From JAIPDZ01 sp034522175 (lineage in GTDB: Bacteria > Desulfobacterota > DSM-4660 > Desulfatiglandales > Desulfatiglandaceae), in contig JAXHLQ010000001.1 of assembly GCA_034522175.1 (NCBI GenBank), positions 4,402,001 through 4,466,000 on the forward strand: a stretch of 64,000 nt of DNA. The letters run 5' to 3'. Of the stretch, positions 1 to 9,077 are shown piece after piece. Each line of letters starts with the position of its first letter. Position 1 is the stretch's first letter. A program made the position numbers and the translations under genes. A model generated the notes under the pieces. The model saw only the letters and a program-made list of their open reading frames with translations, was not told where the DNA came from and ran no database searches.

Positions 1-154
1 CCATCTTAATGGCCTTTGTGGGGTCCTGGCAGAAATGAAAGTCGATGTCGTGCTCAGGCGCCAGCATCCGGCGAATCGCCTCACCGATCATGGGTTGATC
101 ATCGACCAGGAGGACGGTGACCCGGTGGGAATGAAGCGTGCTCGTATCCGTCAT
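1..154 (-). CDS. wspR: Response regulator receiver domain, WspR-like (N-terminus only)
   Basis: Only the first 51 codons lie in the window; the rest is off the left edge. The translation has the receiver start VTVLLVDDQPMIGEAIRRML, giving the two acidic residues of a REC domain, followed by a DFHFCQDP segment typical of the WspR receiver of Pseudomonas. Its ATG (152-154) overlaps the wspF stop (151-153) as ATGA, so it is translationally coupled as the last seen gene of the Wsp operon. In known Wsp systems this regulator carries a GGDEF domain and makes cyclic di-GMP when phosphorylated by WspE. The output domain is not visible here, so that part is inference from position and receiver sequence. 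Confidence 0.8.
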   Translation of the reverse strand, partial: MTDTSTLHSHRVTVLLVDDQPMIGEAIRRMLAPEHDIDFHFCQDPTKAIKM

Positions 155-1188
155 GATGATGCCTGCCTCTTGTGGGTTTTCTGCGTCCATTGAATAAGGG
201 AGCGCGCTACCTTGTCTATGGGAAGGATCTCATCGGCTGCGTTCAGTTCCCTGGCCGTTTTGGGCATCCCATAGACAACGCTGGTGGCCTCGTCCTGGGC
301 AATGGTGTGCCAGCCCCGGTTGCGGAGGGTGGCAAGGCCCTGTGCGCCGTCCCGCCCCATGCCCGTAAGTAACACCGCGATCCCCGGGACTTTCCAGTTA
401 TCGGCTGCACTCTTAAAGAAGAGATCCACGGAGGGCCTGAAGAAAAGCGTCTTGGGATGGTCTGTAAAACCGATGGTCATATCCGGGTTCAGGATCAGGT
501 GTTGTCTGCTGGCACCGAGATAGGCCACGCCCGGCTCGGGTCGAACGCCTTCGCCGGCCAGTACCACACGCAAAGGGGTTTGCGCGTTGAGCCAGTCCAC
601 CATTCCCTGGGAGAATTCTTCGTCCACGTGCTGGGCCATAACGATGGCTGCATTAAAGTCAGGGGGAAGGCCTGATAAAATTTCATTCAACGCCTTTGGG
701 CCTCCCGTGGAAGAACCGGTGACAATCAGGTTGGGAAGATTGATGATTGGATTGTTGGAAATCGCTTGATGACCGTTTGAATGAGATGGGTCCCACTGGA
801 GTTTCTGGATGGTATGGATCCGCTTTAAAAGGGCTTCCTGACTGGACCGTGCCGCTGTATCGTTTCCAGGAAGCGGGCTGTTGATGACATCCAGTGCGCC
901 ATGGCCCATGGCTTCAAAGACTTTGGCACGATCGCCGTCCATGGACGCGGTGATGAGGAGTATGGCGCATGGGGAGTGACTCATGATCTTTTTGGTGGTG
1001 GCAGCCCCGTCCATGACCGGCAGGGTAGGGGTCATGAGGATCAGATCCGGCTTGTCCTGAGCGCACTTCTGGACGGTCTCGGTACCGGTGTGGGTGATCC
1101 AGGCGATGCGGTGTCCGGAGACCTTCAGGATGGTTTCACGCAGCAACGTCGCAGCCTCACGGGATTCATTTGCAATACCGATGCGCAT
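151..1188 (-). CDS. wspF: CheB-family protein-glutamate methylesterase, WspF-like, with degenerate receiver
   Basis: 345 aa. Receiver domain at about residues 1-120, linker, then a CheB methylesterase domain at about 150-340. The esterase triad looks intact: Ser in GSSTGGP (about 159-160), His in AQHVDEE (about 187) and Asp in GMGRDGAQG. Its role would be removal of methyl groups from the Wsp receptors, resetting the kinase. The oddity is in the receiver: the segment PDLILMTPTLPVMDG has Thr53 (codon ACC) where CheB/WspF proteins carry the phospho-acceptor Asp. The N-terminal acidic pair is also weakened to Asn-Glu. The catalytic half should work, but regulation by WspE phosphorylation is doubtful. 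It sits between wspE (2-bp gap) and wspR (ATGA overlap). Confidence 0.9.
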   Translation of the reverse strand: MRIGIANESREAATLLRETILKVSGHRIAWITHTGTETVQKCAQDKPDLILMTPTLPVMDGAATTKKIMSHSPCAILLITASMDGDRAKVFEAMGHGALDVINSPLPGNDTAARSSQEALLKRIHTIQKLQWDPSHSNGHQAISNNPIINLPNLIVTGSSTGGPKALNEILSGLPPDFNAAIVMAQHVDEEFSQGMVDWLNAQTPLRVVLAGEGVRPEPGVAYLGASRQHLILNPDMTIGFTDHPKTLFFRPSVDLFFKSAADNWKVPGIAVLLTGMGRDGAQGLATLRNRGWHTIAQDEATSVVYGMPKTARELNAADEILPIDKVARSLIQWTQKTHKRQASS

Positions 1189-1190
1189 CC

Positions 1191-4082
1191 TCAGGCTTCT
1201 CCAATCAGGTCCACGGCCGCATGAATCAGGGAATCGTCTTCAAAGCTGCTCTTGGTTAAATAGTAGTTGGCCCCGGCCTCAAGGCCTCTCAGGCGATCCT
1301 CTTCCTTGTCCTTGTAGGATACGATGACCACGGGCAGGGACTTGAGTTGGGCATGGGATTTGATGTGTTTAAGAAGTTCGATGCCGTTCATTCTCGGCAT
1401 GTCCACATCCGTTACCACCATGTCGTAGTGGCCGTCCCGGACCGCATTCCACCCATCCACGCCGTCCACCGCGGTTTCCACCCGATATCCCTTGCTCTCG
1501 AGGACCTTACGTTCCATTTCCCGGACGGTGAATGAATCATCCACAACGAGGATGCGTTTCTCAGGGGCGGTTTCCTCGATGGCTGCTCCACCGGTGAGTT
1601 TCCGCAGTCTCTGTCCGCTCAGGGTGTTGTCAATGGAACGAACCAGATCCTCCACATCAAAAATCAAAACCGGTGATCCGTCCTGCATGACGGCCACGGA
1701 ACTGATATCCGGGACCTTCCCCAACCGGTAGTCTAAAGGACGGACCACAAGGTCGTACTCGCCGAGGAATTTATCCACCGCGAGTCCGTAATGGTTCATC
1801 CGATCACTCACCACCACCACATAGAGGGTATCCCCGTGATCAGACGGGTTTTCGATTTCAAGAATATGGCGAATATCCACCAGTGCGATGTTGTCCTCAT
1901 CAAATCTGAAATACTGGCGGTCCTCCACCAGTTGAACATCCGGCCTGGAGAGTTCAAGGCACCGCTCCATTCGCCCCAGAGGAAATGCAAAGGGCTCCCC
2001 GCCGATCTCCACCAGGAAGGTGCGGACCACGGACAGGGTCAGCGGGAGTTCCATGGTAAAGGTCAAGCCCTTGCCCGGCCGGGAATGAGCGCGGACCACA
2101 CCGCCCACCTCATGAACCATGTTATGCACCACATCCAGTCCGACACCCCGCCCGGAGATTTCCGAAACCTTCTTAGCGGTTGAAAACCCCGGCAGAAAGA
2201 GAAAATCCATGAGTTCGGTGTCACTCATGTCTTCAACCATTTCCGCGGTGGTCAGTCCCTTTTCCACCACCTCCGCCTTGAGCTGCTCAAGATCGATGCC
2301 CCTGCCATCATCTGAGAAGGTGATCATGAGCATTCCCGAACGATGAACCGCCTCAAGGTGCAATGTTCCCTGCTCTGGTTTTCCTGAGGCTTTGCGTTCT
2401 CCGGGTGTTTCAATGCCGTGATCGATGGCGTTTCTGATGAGGTGATTAAGGGGGGCATCCAGCTTTTCCAGGATATCCCGATCGACCTCGGTGGATTTTC
2501 CCGAAATGGTCAAGGTGACCTTCTTGTTTAAATCCCTTGCCAGGTCCCGGACCAGTCGGGGAAAGCCCTGTATACCGTCTGCAAAAGGACGCATCCGTAC
2601 GGAAATGACTTCGTGATAGAGACGGTCTGAAAGATTGGCGGTGTTGCTGTTAAACGCATCGAACTGGTTCAGTTTTTCAGCGAGGCTGCGGCTGCACCCC
2701 TTGGTTTTCTCTCTGGCATCGGCCACAAGCGAAACGGCTTCAGCGTCCGCATCGGATTTGATGAGAACCTCCTGGAGACGATCCAAAACACTCAGCATAT
2801 CGGCATGATTCCGTTTGAGTTCCAGAAGCCCGTCTGAGAGTTTCGGCAGCCACCGGGCACTGACCACCACTTCCCCGGCCTGCCCCATGAGTCGTTCGAT
2901 CTTGGCGGCTGTCACTCTGACCGCCCGGTTTCTATCTTCCTCTTTGACATCCGGCAGAGCGGCGTCTGAGGTTCCCTTTTTATCGGGCAGTCGCTCCCCC
3001 GTATATTCCTCTGACGGCTCGGGGCTTTGAACCGGTTCTGAAGCCGCATCTTCTTCAACGGATGGTTCAACAGGCGATACGGGTATGGCATCGCCTTCGA
3101 TGATGGCGGATATGGCGTTAACCAACTGGTCGATCTCTGCCTTATGGCGGGAGACCCAGTCCGATTCGCCGCCGCTGAGCGATTGAGAGAGCTGGATGAG
3201 AATATCCACGATGCGAAACAGGATATCGATGTGATCCGAGCCAAGGGAAACATCCCCTTTCTGGGCAGCCACAAAGCAGTCTTCCATGGCATGGGCGACC
3301 CGAACGGCAGGCTCCAGGCCAACGATGCGTGCCCCCCCTTTGATGGAATGGGCCGCCCGCATGAGAGCTTCAAGCTGGTCTTTGGCATTGGGGTCGTTTT
3401 CAAGAGCCAGCAGGCCATCATTGAGAATGGCCACGTGGGTTTCCACCTCCGTCTGAAACAGATCCAGCATGGAGGCATCGGATGTGACCGGAGAATGGTC
3501 TTCGGGTGGTGGGGCAGCGGGTTCCTTCAATACATCGGGTGTTTCGCCTGTATCCTCAGGCGGAGGAGGGGCAGACGGGGTCGCATACCGTTGGTGTTCG
3601 TCAGGAGGGGTGTCGACCCCGGAAGGGCAAGTCGCCGTTTCGACAGGTGCTTCATCCGACGATTGAACGGAGGTAAACCCCTTTATGGCCGCTGCCAGGT
3701 CATCACTTTCCTTTTCCACTTTTGTCAACCATTGGGGGTCTTCCGCTGTCGAATCCTGGCCGAACGTCTCGAGGATCTGCACACCCTGCAGGAGGATATG
3801 CCGCCTTTCCTCGTCTATGGATATCTCACCTCTCTGAACGGCCGTCAAGCATTCCTCAATCGCACCAGCGAGATGGATCGCCGGCACCATGTCCACGATC
3901 AATGCCCCCCCCTTTATGGCATGAATGGATCGAATCAAGGGTTGAAGCTGCTCGGGTGCATGAGGGGGGCGATCCAATGCGGCAAGGCCGTCTTTGAGGA
4001 CAGCGCTGTGCGTCTCCACCTCCTGATGAAAGAGGTTGAGAACGGAGGGTCGTGTTGTCGTCTGTTGGCTGTCTTCCGTCAT
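1191..4082 (-). CDS. wspE: Hybrid chemotaxis histidine kinase CheA-REC, WspE-like, with two Hpt domains
   Basis: 963 aa. Domains in order: Hpt1 about 10-115 (His54 in IHAIKGGA), Pro/Glu-rich linker, Hpt2 about 203-320 (His245 in AHSIKGGA), acidic linker, dimerisation region from about 390, CheA ATPase core (N-box around HLIRNAIDHGIE, G-box GRGVGLDVV), CheW-like coupling domain, and a C-terminal receiver about 840-963 with the phospho-acceptor in VVTDVDMPRMNG. WspE normally has one Hpt, so the duplication is unusual; both copies keep the phosphorylatable His. The kinase would take signals from the receptors through WspB/WspD and phosphorylate WspR and possibly its own receiver. Its start overlaps the wspD stop by 4 bp (ATGA). 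Confidence 0.93.
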   Translation of the reverse strand: MTEDSQQTTTRPSVLNLFHQEVETHSAVLKDGLAALDRPPHAPEQLQPLIRSIHAIKGGALIVDMVPAIHLAGAIEECLTAVQRGEISIDEERRHILLQGVQILETFGQDSTAEDPQWLTKVEKESDDLAAAIKGFTSVQSSDEAPVETATCPSGVDTPPDEHQRYATPSAPPPPEDTGETPDVLKEPAAPPPEDHSPVTSDASMLDLFQTEVETHVAILNDGLLALENDPNAKDQLEALMRAAHSIKGGARIVGLEPAVRVAHAMEDCFVAAQKGDVSLGSDHIDILFRIVDILIQLSQSLSGGESDWVSRHKAEIDQLVNAISAIIEGDAIPVSPVEPSVEEDAASEPVQSPEPSEEYTGERLPDKKGTSDAALPDVKEEDRNRAVRVTAAKIERLMGQAGEVVVSARWLPKLSDGLLELKRNHADMLSVLDRLQEVLIKSDADAEAVSLVADAREKTKGCSRSLAEKLNQFDAFNSNTANLSDRLYHEVISVRMRPFADGIQGFPRLVRDLARDLNKKVTLTISGKSTEVDRDILEKLDAPLNHLIRNAIDHGIETPGERKASGKPEQGTLHLEAVHRSGMLMITFSDDGRGIDLEQLKAEVVEKGLTTAEMVEDMSDTELMDFLFLPGFSTAKKVSEISGRGVGLDVVHNMVHEVGGVVRAHSRPGKGLTFTMELPLTLSVVRTFLVEIGGEPFAFPLGRMERCLELSRPDVQLVEDRQYFRFDEDNIALVDIRHILEIENPSDHGDTLYVVVVSDRMNHYGLAVDKFLGEYDLVVRPLDYRLGKVPDISSVAVMQDGSPVLIFDVEDLVRSIDNTLSGQRLRKLTGGAAIEETAPEKRILVVDDSFTVREMERKVLESKGYRVETAVDGVDGWNAVRDGHYDMVVTDVDMPRMNGIELLKHIKSHAQLKSLPVVIVSYKDKEEDRLRGLEAGANYYLTKSSFEDDSLIHAAVDLIGEA

Positions 4083-4744
4083 TGAATACGCCTTTTGAGT
4101 GAATAGAACAGCAGTTCATCATCCAGGAGCGCCACGGGGTTGTCTTTCCATTTGAATATCTTTCGGGTAAATGAGGATTTGGATTTTGAAACAGTGACCG
4201 GCACGGCCTGAAACATGTTGGGATGGACGTGCTGAACACCGTGGATTTCGTCAACGGGAAATACCCACTGGTCCCCGTCCTTATTCATGACCATCAGCCG
4301 GTTATGTTGCTTGCGTCCCCCATCTGAATGGGCCTCGCTTTCGGCCAGTCCCAGGAGCGTTTTTATGGATACACACAACTGGATTTCCCCATGAACATTG
4401 ATGACGCCGAGCAGTACATCGCTCTTCCGATGAGGAACGGTATGGACGGTCCGTGTTTCAATGATTTCGGCAAAGAGCTGTGCGGGAAGGGCCAGCCATT
4501 CTCCCTCCACACGGAAGATGACGACCGGGATGGTTCCGACGGGGATCTCTTCCTTTTTAGCAAGCAGCACCTGGCCCCATTCGTCTTTGTAATCTTCGGG
4601 CAGGTCTCTTTCAAGGAGGTTTCGCCCGGCCTGTGTGAATACCTCGCAGTTTCGGCAGTGGATCACCCGTTCCAGTTCGGGGCAACTCGGTTTCTCAGGT
4701 CCCCAGACCCCAATTCGTTTCCAGCATTGCTCCTGATGATCCAT
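4079..4744 (-). CDS. wspD: CheW-family coupling protein, WspD-like
   Basis: 221 aa. The N-terminal 70 residues hold the Cys-rich signature seen in WspD proteins (CWKRIGVWG, then CPELE, then HCRNCEVF), with no clear counterpart in ordinary CheW. A CheW domain follows at about 72-215 (VVIFRVEGEWLALPAQ, LLGVINVHGEIQLCVSI, HGVQHVHP). It should bridge the receptors and the kinase WspE inside the cytoplasmic signalling array. Stop overlaps the wspE start (ATGA); 3 bp separate it from wspC. The Cys cluster suggests a possible metal site or redox sensitivity, but that is only inference. Family and position agree, so the call is firm. Confidence 0.9.
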   Translation of the reverse strand: MDHQEQCWKRIGVWGPEKPSCPELERVIHCRNCEVFTQAGRNLLERDLPEDYKDEWGQVLLAKKEEIPVGTIPVVIFRVEGEWLALPAQLFAEIIETRTVHTVPHRKSDVLLGVINVHGEIQLCVSIKTLLGLAESEAHSDGGRKQHNRLMVMNKDGDQWVFPVDEIHGVQHVHPNMFQAVPVTVSKSKSSFTRKIFKWKDNPVALLDDELLFYSLKRRIQ

Positions 4745-4747
4745 GGC

Positions 4748-6043
4748 CTATTGCCTCAGTCCGTAATTCTCTCCACTATGGAGGCGCTGTGCCCGCTTCC
4801 GGAGGTGCATGGCCTTTTCCTCGTCTCCTTGCGCTTCAACAATGAATGCCAGGTGGGCCAGGGCATGCGGGTGGCAAGGATCCAGATAAATTGTCTTATT
4901 GAAAAATTCCTCAGCGTGGTGTGCCTCATCTAAGGCCTCGTAGATAAGACCCATAAGGAAATTGGCCTGTATGTGAGCGGGGTGTTTGTTTAAAAAATCC
5001 TGGCAAAGCCGACATGCGGAGGGGAGGGCCCCTTCATCCGCCAGCCGCTGAACCCTGTCAAAGAAATGTGCTTCATCATTCACCGTCCGAGCCGCTTCTT
5101 CTGCCGGGATGATCGGGTCATGTGAACCCATGGAAGGTTGGGATGGCGGGGGCGGAAATGAACGCAGAGCCTTAGCGGCCTTTTCAAACAACCGCTGACG
5201 CGGCCGATGCCGGTTCTTCGACGGTGCGTGCGGAGATCGGTTCACGCTCCAGCGGTCCCTTCGACAGGCAAAAACGCCGGGCCGGTGAATGAAGATGAAC
5301 CCATGCTCCGGGGCGATCTGCCGTTCCGCATGCCCCAGGAAGACCACGCCGTTTTTCTTCAATAGCCGGCTGATGACATCGAAGGTTTTTTTTCTCCCGC
5401 TTGGGCTCATATAAATCAACAGGTTTCGGCAGAAGATGACGTCATAGGCGGATGCATTGCCGACAAACGGTTCAGACAGTATGTTCCCACGCATGAAGTG
5501 AACCGTCTGTTTTATACGTTCACTGAGCCGGTATTCGCCGCTCTCTTTTTCAAAATATCGTTCTCTGAAGGAGAGATCGTCCACCCTGAAGGACGATTCA
5601 TGGTAAACCGCCCGTTTGGCCTTTTCGATAAGTTCCGCATTGATATCTACGGCATCAATGCGAAGCCGGTTTTCCGGAAACCCCGAATCAATGAGGGCCA
5701 TGGCAATGGAATAGGGCTCCTCCCCGCTGGAGCAGGGTATGCTGAGAATACGCAAAGGCCCCTTTTTGTGTTCGGTCTGCCATTCTGTTTTTACATGCTC
5801 GATCAAGAAATCGAAGGATTTTCGGTTGCGGAAAAACCAGGTCTCCGGGACAACCACATCGGCGATCAGTTTTTCCTGTTGCTTTCTGGAATCCTTCAGT
5901 TGTCTGAGATAGTCGCCATGACCCTCACAGCCGCACTCGGATTTGTGCGCATCGATGGCCCTGGACATCACTTCTAAACCAATGGCGTCAGGGGAGAGGC
6001 CGAGTTGGGTTTCAAGAAATAAGTTAAGATTCTCCTGAGACAT
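4748..6043 (-). CDS. wspC: CheR-type receptor methyltransferase with TPR tail, WspC-like
   Basis: 431 aa. CheR N-terminal helical domain about 1-80, SAM-binding methyltransferase about 90-270 (VPETWFFRN, LSIPCSSGEEPYSIAM, DVIFCRNLLIYM, GHAERQ), a basic linker with prolines, then TPR-like repeats about 335-420 (ANFLMGLIYEALDEAHHAEEFFNKTIYLDP, given in pieces by family). The CheR-TPR fusion is the architecture of WspC. It would methylate glutamates of the two receptors upstream in the operon, opposing WspF. The start lies inside the end of the upstream wspB (20-bp overlap), indicating coupled translation. No damaged catalytic motif is seen. Confidence 0.92.
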   Translation of the reverse strand: MSQENLNLFLETQLGLSPDAIGLEVMSRAIDAHKSECGCEGHGDYLRQLKDSRKQQEKLIADVVVPETWFFRNRKSFDFLIEHVKTEWQTEHKKGPLRILSIPCSSGEEPYSIAMALIDSGFPENRLRIDAVDINAELIEKAKRAVYHESSFRVDDLSFRERYFEKESGEYRLSERIKQTVHFMRGNILSEPFVGNASAYDVIFCRNLLIYMSPSGRKKTFDVISRLLKKNGVVFLGHAERQIAPEHGFIFIHRPGVFACRRDRWSVNRSPHAPSKNRHRPRQRLFEKAAKALRSFPPPPSQPSMGSHDPIIPAEEAARTVNDEAHFFDRVQRLADEGALPSACRLCQDFLNKHPAHIQANFLMGLIYEALDEAHHAEEFFNKTIYLDPCHPHALAHLAFIVEAQGDEEKAMHLRKRAQRLHSGENYGLRQ

Positions 6044-6506
6044 TCTCGTCGTTCTCCGGCAGTGGCAGGAACTTCACGCTCCTTGGAAGGAGGTCCAGAT
6101 CGATATACTGGATCATATTCCTGTCCTCCATCATCAGCCCGCCGAGATAAGGGGCCTGATTGACGTTTAAGCCGGTTTGGATGAAGTCGTCTTCTGATTT
6201 ACGAAGGGTTTCCGTGACCCGTTCCGCCATGAGTCCGATGATATACGGCGTATGGTTGTCCTCTCGTAAATAATCGACCAGGATAATCCGTGTACTCATG
6301 CGCATGTCACAGGGACGGCCCTGTATGAGGTGCCTTAGATCGATGACGGGCACCACAACCCCTCGATAATTGAAAAGCCCGGCGAAATACTCGGGGGCAT
6401 GGGGTACTTCTTTGAGCTTTACCACGGGTGCCACTTCCCTTACCCTGTCACATCTCATGGTATACAGGGTGTCGCCAAGATAGAACAGCAAAACCAGCAT
6501 GTGCAT
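6024..6506 (-). CDS. wspB: CheW-family coupling protein, WspB-like
   Basis: 160 aa, a stand-alone CheW domain: LFYLGDTLYTMRCDRVREV at the start, YFAGLFNYRGVVVPVIDL in the middle, and IIGLMAERVTETL before the C-terminal strand pair. It lacks the Cys-rich N-terminus of WspD. Role: linking receptors to WspE. It lies 39 bp after the receptor gene and overlaps wspC by 20 bp. An internal Met (third codon) is an alternative start. WspB and WspD are the usual two non-identical CheW paralogs of this system, and the order receptor-wspB-wspC-wspD-wspE-wspF-wspR is preserved here. Confidence 0.9.
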   Translation of the reverse strand: MHMLVLLFYLGDTLYTMRCDRVREVAPVVKLKEVPHAPEYFAGLFNYRGVVVPVIDLRHLIQGRPCDMRMSTRIILVDYLREDNHTPYIIGLMAERVTETLRKSEDDFIQTGLNVNQAPYLGGLMMEDRNMIQYIDLDLLPRSVKFLPLPENDENVSGES

Positions 6507-6545
6507 TCCACATATTGAAATGAAAGGGTTTATGCAACGTTACGG

Positions 6546-8207
6546 TTAATCCACCTTAAAGCGGGAGACTTCGTTTTGGAGCCCCCTTGCAGCTTCCTTC
6601 AACTGTTCGATGGCCGAATAGGTTTCATGCAGGGACTCCATGGTTTCCTGCATTTCCTCATTTAGCCTTGCCATGGAACTGTTGATTTTCTGTGCGCTTG
6701 CCGACTGATCCCGCATGGAAACATTTACATTTTCAAAGCTGGGGGAGAGCGTTTGCACCTGCTCGATGATATTCCCCAGTTGTGCGCTGATTTTTTCCAC
6801 GTCTTCCGCGCTGTGCTTGACCTCTCCGATGAATTTATCCATTTCCATGACCCCTGCGGACACGGCGGACTGCATCTCTTCCACCATACGTTCGATATCA
6901 AGGGTGGCCACGGCGGTCTGGTCGGCGAGCCGGCGGATCTCCCGTGCCACGACATTGAACCCGCGCCCGTATTCTCCCGCCTTCTCCGCTTCTATGGCGG
7001 CGTTTAGCGAAAGGAGGTTGGTCTGGTCTGCCACTTTGGTAATGGTGTCCACCACGTTGGTGATATTTTCCGCCTTTTCATTAATGGTTTCCAGCCGTCC
7101 GGAAATGGATTTGGAAGCCCCCTCCATGTTGTGCATGGCCGCTTCCATCCGTTTAAGATCTGTTTGCCCCGAGGTTGCGAACCCGGCGGTTTCCTGAGAC
7201 ATAGACGCCACCTCTTCCATGGTCTCCATCAATCGGGTGGCCACCTCTGAGATGCTGTCCACGGATTGGACCATCTTGCTTGTGGAATCAACCTGGTTGG
7301 CCATGGTGGTTTCCTGTTCCTTGGCCGTGGCAGCCAGTTCAGTGGCCGAAGAGGTGACCTGGATCCCGGAGCGCTGCACCTGGCCCACCACCTGACGAAA
7401 GGAGTGTGCCATTTCATCCATGGCATTGAGAAGATCCCCGATTTCATCTTCCCGGTTCGATTTGACCTGTACGGTCAAATCAAAGGCGGATAATTGCCGC
7501 GCGACACCTGAGACGGTCTTGATGGGTCTTGCGACCATGGCCCGCAGAAGCAAGGCGAGGGAAACGACTAGTACGAGAAGAATGATGATAATTCCTGTGC
7601 CTTCGGTCAGGATCGCCCGGTTCAGCTCAGATCGGGAGGTATGCTCAAATGCCGCTGCCTTTTCGGATGCAGAGGCTTTCAACGCCCGTATTTTTTTCTT
7701 GAGCGGTTCATCTGTATAGTAAACCTGGAATTTGCCCATGGGTTTATTGTCGTACGTACAGGTGACCTTTACGGATTGCTTGTCATCGAGGGTCAACGCG
7801 TCCGGCAGTGTGGTGCCCACGGCCACATCCGGGCTTCGCCAGGCCGCTGCAAAGGGTTTGCCGGTTTCGTCCACGACCTGGATGGCCACGATTTCCTGGT
7901 AATTCATATAGGGGCGCAACACCTCTTTGAGCCCGTCCTGATCCAGGTTATAGAGATATCTGGCGCCGACAGCGCTCAGAATTTCGGCATTGAACTTGAT
8001 ATCTTCGAGAAGGGATTTTGTTTCCTCTATTTCCCGGTTATCGATAAACTGATGAATCCGCTTCAAGGTTTCATCCGTGAATCTGTCCACCATATTGATC
8101 TGGTATCGGATGAGGACAAAACCGCCGAGTAACACCAGCACGGCGACGATTCCGCAGGTCAGTGCCACGATCTTTGTGATGATACTCCTTCTTTTCATGA
8201 TCGACAT
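6546..8207 (-). CDS. wspA: Methyl-accepting chemotaxis protein, WspA-like receptor 1
   Basis: 553 aa inner-membrane receptor. TM1 about 12-34, periplasmic sensor about 35-200 resembling a single Cache-like module (YLYNLDQDGLKEVL, VAIQVVDETGKPFA), TM2 about 205-228, HAMP about 228-280, then the long coiled-coil signalling domain with tip region VADQTNLLSLNAAIEAEKAG and the WspA-type segment ADQTAVATLDIE. The tip matches the Wsp receptor class rather than flagellar chemotaxis receptors. It is the receptor closest to wspB. Its signalling half is almost identical to that of the second receptor (9074-11290), pointing to recent duplication or gene conversion. The ligand or surface stimulus is unknown. 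Confidence 0.9.
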   Translation of the reverse strand: MSIMKRRSIITKIVALTCGIVAVLVLLGGFVLIRYQINMVDRFTDETLKRIHQFIDNREIEETKSLLEDIKFNAEILSAVGARYLYNLDQDGLKEVLRPYMNYQEIVAIQVVDETGKPFAAAWRSPDVAVGTTLPDALTLDDKQSVKVTCTYDNKPMGKFQVYYTDEPLKKKIRALKASASEKAAAFEHTSRSELNRAILTEGTGIIIILLVLVVSLALLLRAMVARPIKTVSGVARQLSAFDLTVQVKSNREDEIGDLLNAMDEMAHSFRQVVGQVQRSGIQVTSSATELAATAKEQETTMANQVDSTSKMVQSVDSISEVATRLMETMEEVASMSQETAGFATSGQTDLKRMEAAMHNMEGASKSISGRLETINEKAENITNVVDTITKVADQTNLLSLNAAIEAEKAGEYGRGFNVVAREIRRLADQTAVATLDIERMVEEMQSAVSAGVMEMDKFIGEVKHSAEDVEKISAQLGNIIEQVQTLSPSFENVNVSMRDQSASAQKINSSMARLNEEMQETMESLHETYSAIEQLKEAARGLQNEVSRFKVD

Positions 8208-8315
8208 CCCGTGGTTTAAGGGTTGAGTTCTGTCGCAGCCTTTGGCTGTGATGAAATTCCGCCCGTTTCTTCCGACAACGCTTCGCTGAGAAACGAATAC
8301 CCATAGACCGTTTTG

Positions 8316-9077
8316 TCAATACGAAACATATTTTTCCATGATTTTTTGATATCGGCCGCTTTCTCTTAGCTTCTTGAGCCCCTCATTGAAATCGTCTCTC
8401 ACCTCTTTATCAATAAAGGCCACCCGGAACGGTGAGGGCTCAAATATGTGCCAGATGTTCACGGGCTGGGTGGTATCGACGCGGTCATTGTGTTTCCGAT
8501 GATAGTTGAAAATATTCTTGTCCAATACGATGGCATCAGTACGACCGCTGAATAAGAGGTTGATCTGAAGCATTTGATCCGCTATCTCTCGGTAGTTAGG
8601 GTTGTCTTTTGCCATACGCTCAAAGGTGTCGCCAAGATACCGGGTAGCGTCTTGGAAGGCGACAACGCGCTTGCCCGCGAGATCTTCGATCTTTTTTATA
8701 TCGAAGCCCTGGCTTTTCAAGCTCAACACCACATTCTCGCAGACGATGTGCTCGTCGGAATAAAATGCCACAATGCCGGAAGCCGGGGTAATGGTCAGGG
8801 CGCCGTCAACCCTTTCTTCCACGAGCTCCCTTTTGACCCGGGCAAATGGCACGAACCTGGTCTTGACGGTATATCCTTTCATGCTCAGGGCTTCTCTAAC
8901 AATATCCAGCTCCAGCCCGGAGTCTGTTTCCTCAATATTATAAGGGGGCAGGGCCAGTCCCACGGCGAGGGTCAATTCCCTGTCCCGGCCCATGGAGAGC
9001 TGAGCAGTCCCGGTCACTAACAGGATGAAAATCAAAAGGGAGCAGAGGTATTTCTGAATGCCAAGTGCCGGCTTCAC
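8316..9077 (-). CDS. Periplasmic solute-binding protein, family 3 (SBP_bac_3)
   Basis: 253 aa with a GTG start. Signal peptide about 1-30 (KYLCSLLIFILLVTGTAQLSMG). The mature part reads as a family 3 binding protein: ELTLAVGLALPPYNI, SGLELDIVREAL, DGALTITPASG, DLAGKRVVAFQDA, and a C-terminal EGLKKLRESGRYQKIMEKY. No ABC permease or ATPase gene is nearby. Instead it overlaps the stop of receptor 2 (GTGA at 9074-9077) and sits between two Wsp receptors. The context suggests a ligand-presenting sensor subunit for one or both receptors rather than a transporter component. That role is inference; the fold is secure. Confidence 0.85.
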   Translation of the reverse strand: MKPALGIQKYLCSLLIFILLVTGTAQLSMGRDRELTLAVGLALPPYNIEETDSGLELDIVREALSMKGYTVKTRFVPFARVKRELVEERVDGALTITPASGIVAFYSDEHIVCENVVLSLKSQGFDIKKIEDLAGKRVVAFQDATRYLGDTFERMAKDNPNYREIADQMLQINLLFSGRTDAIVLDKNIFNYHRKHNDRVDTTQPVNIWHIFEPSPFRVAFIDKEVRDDFNEGLKKLRESGRYQKIMEKYVSY

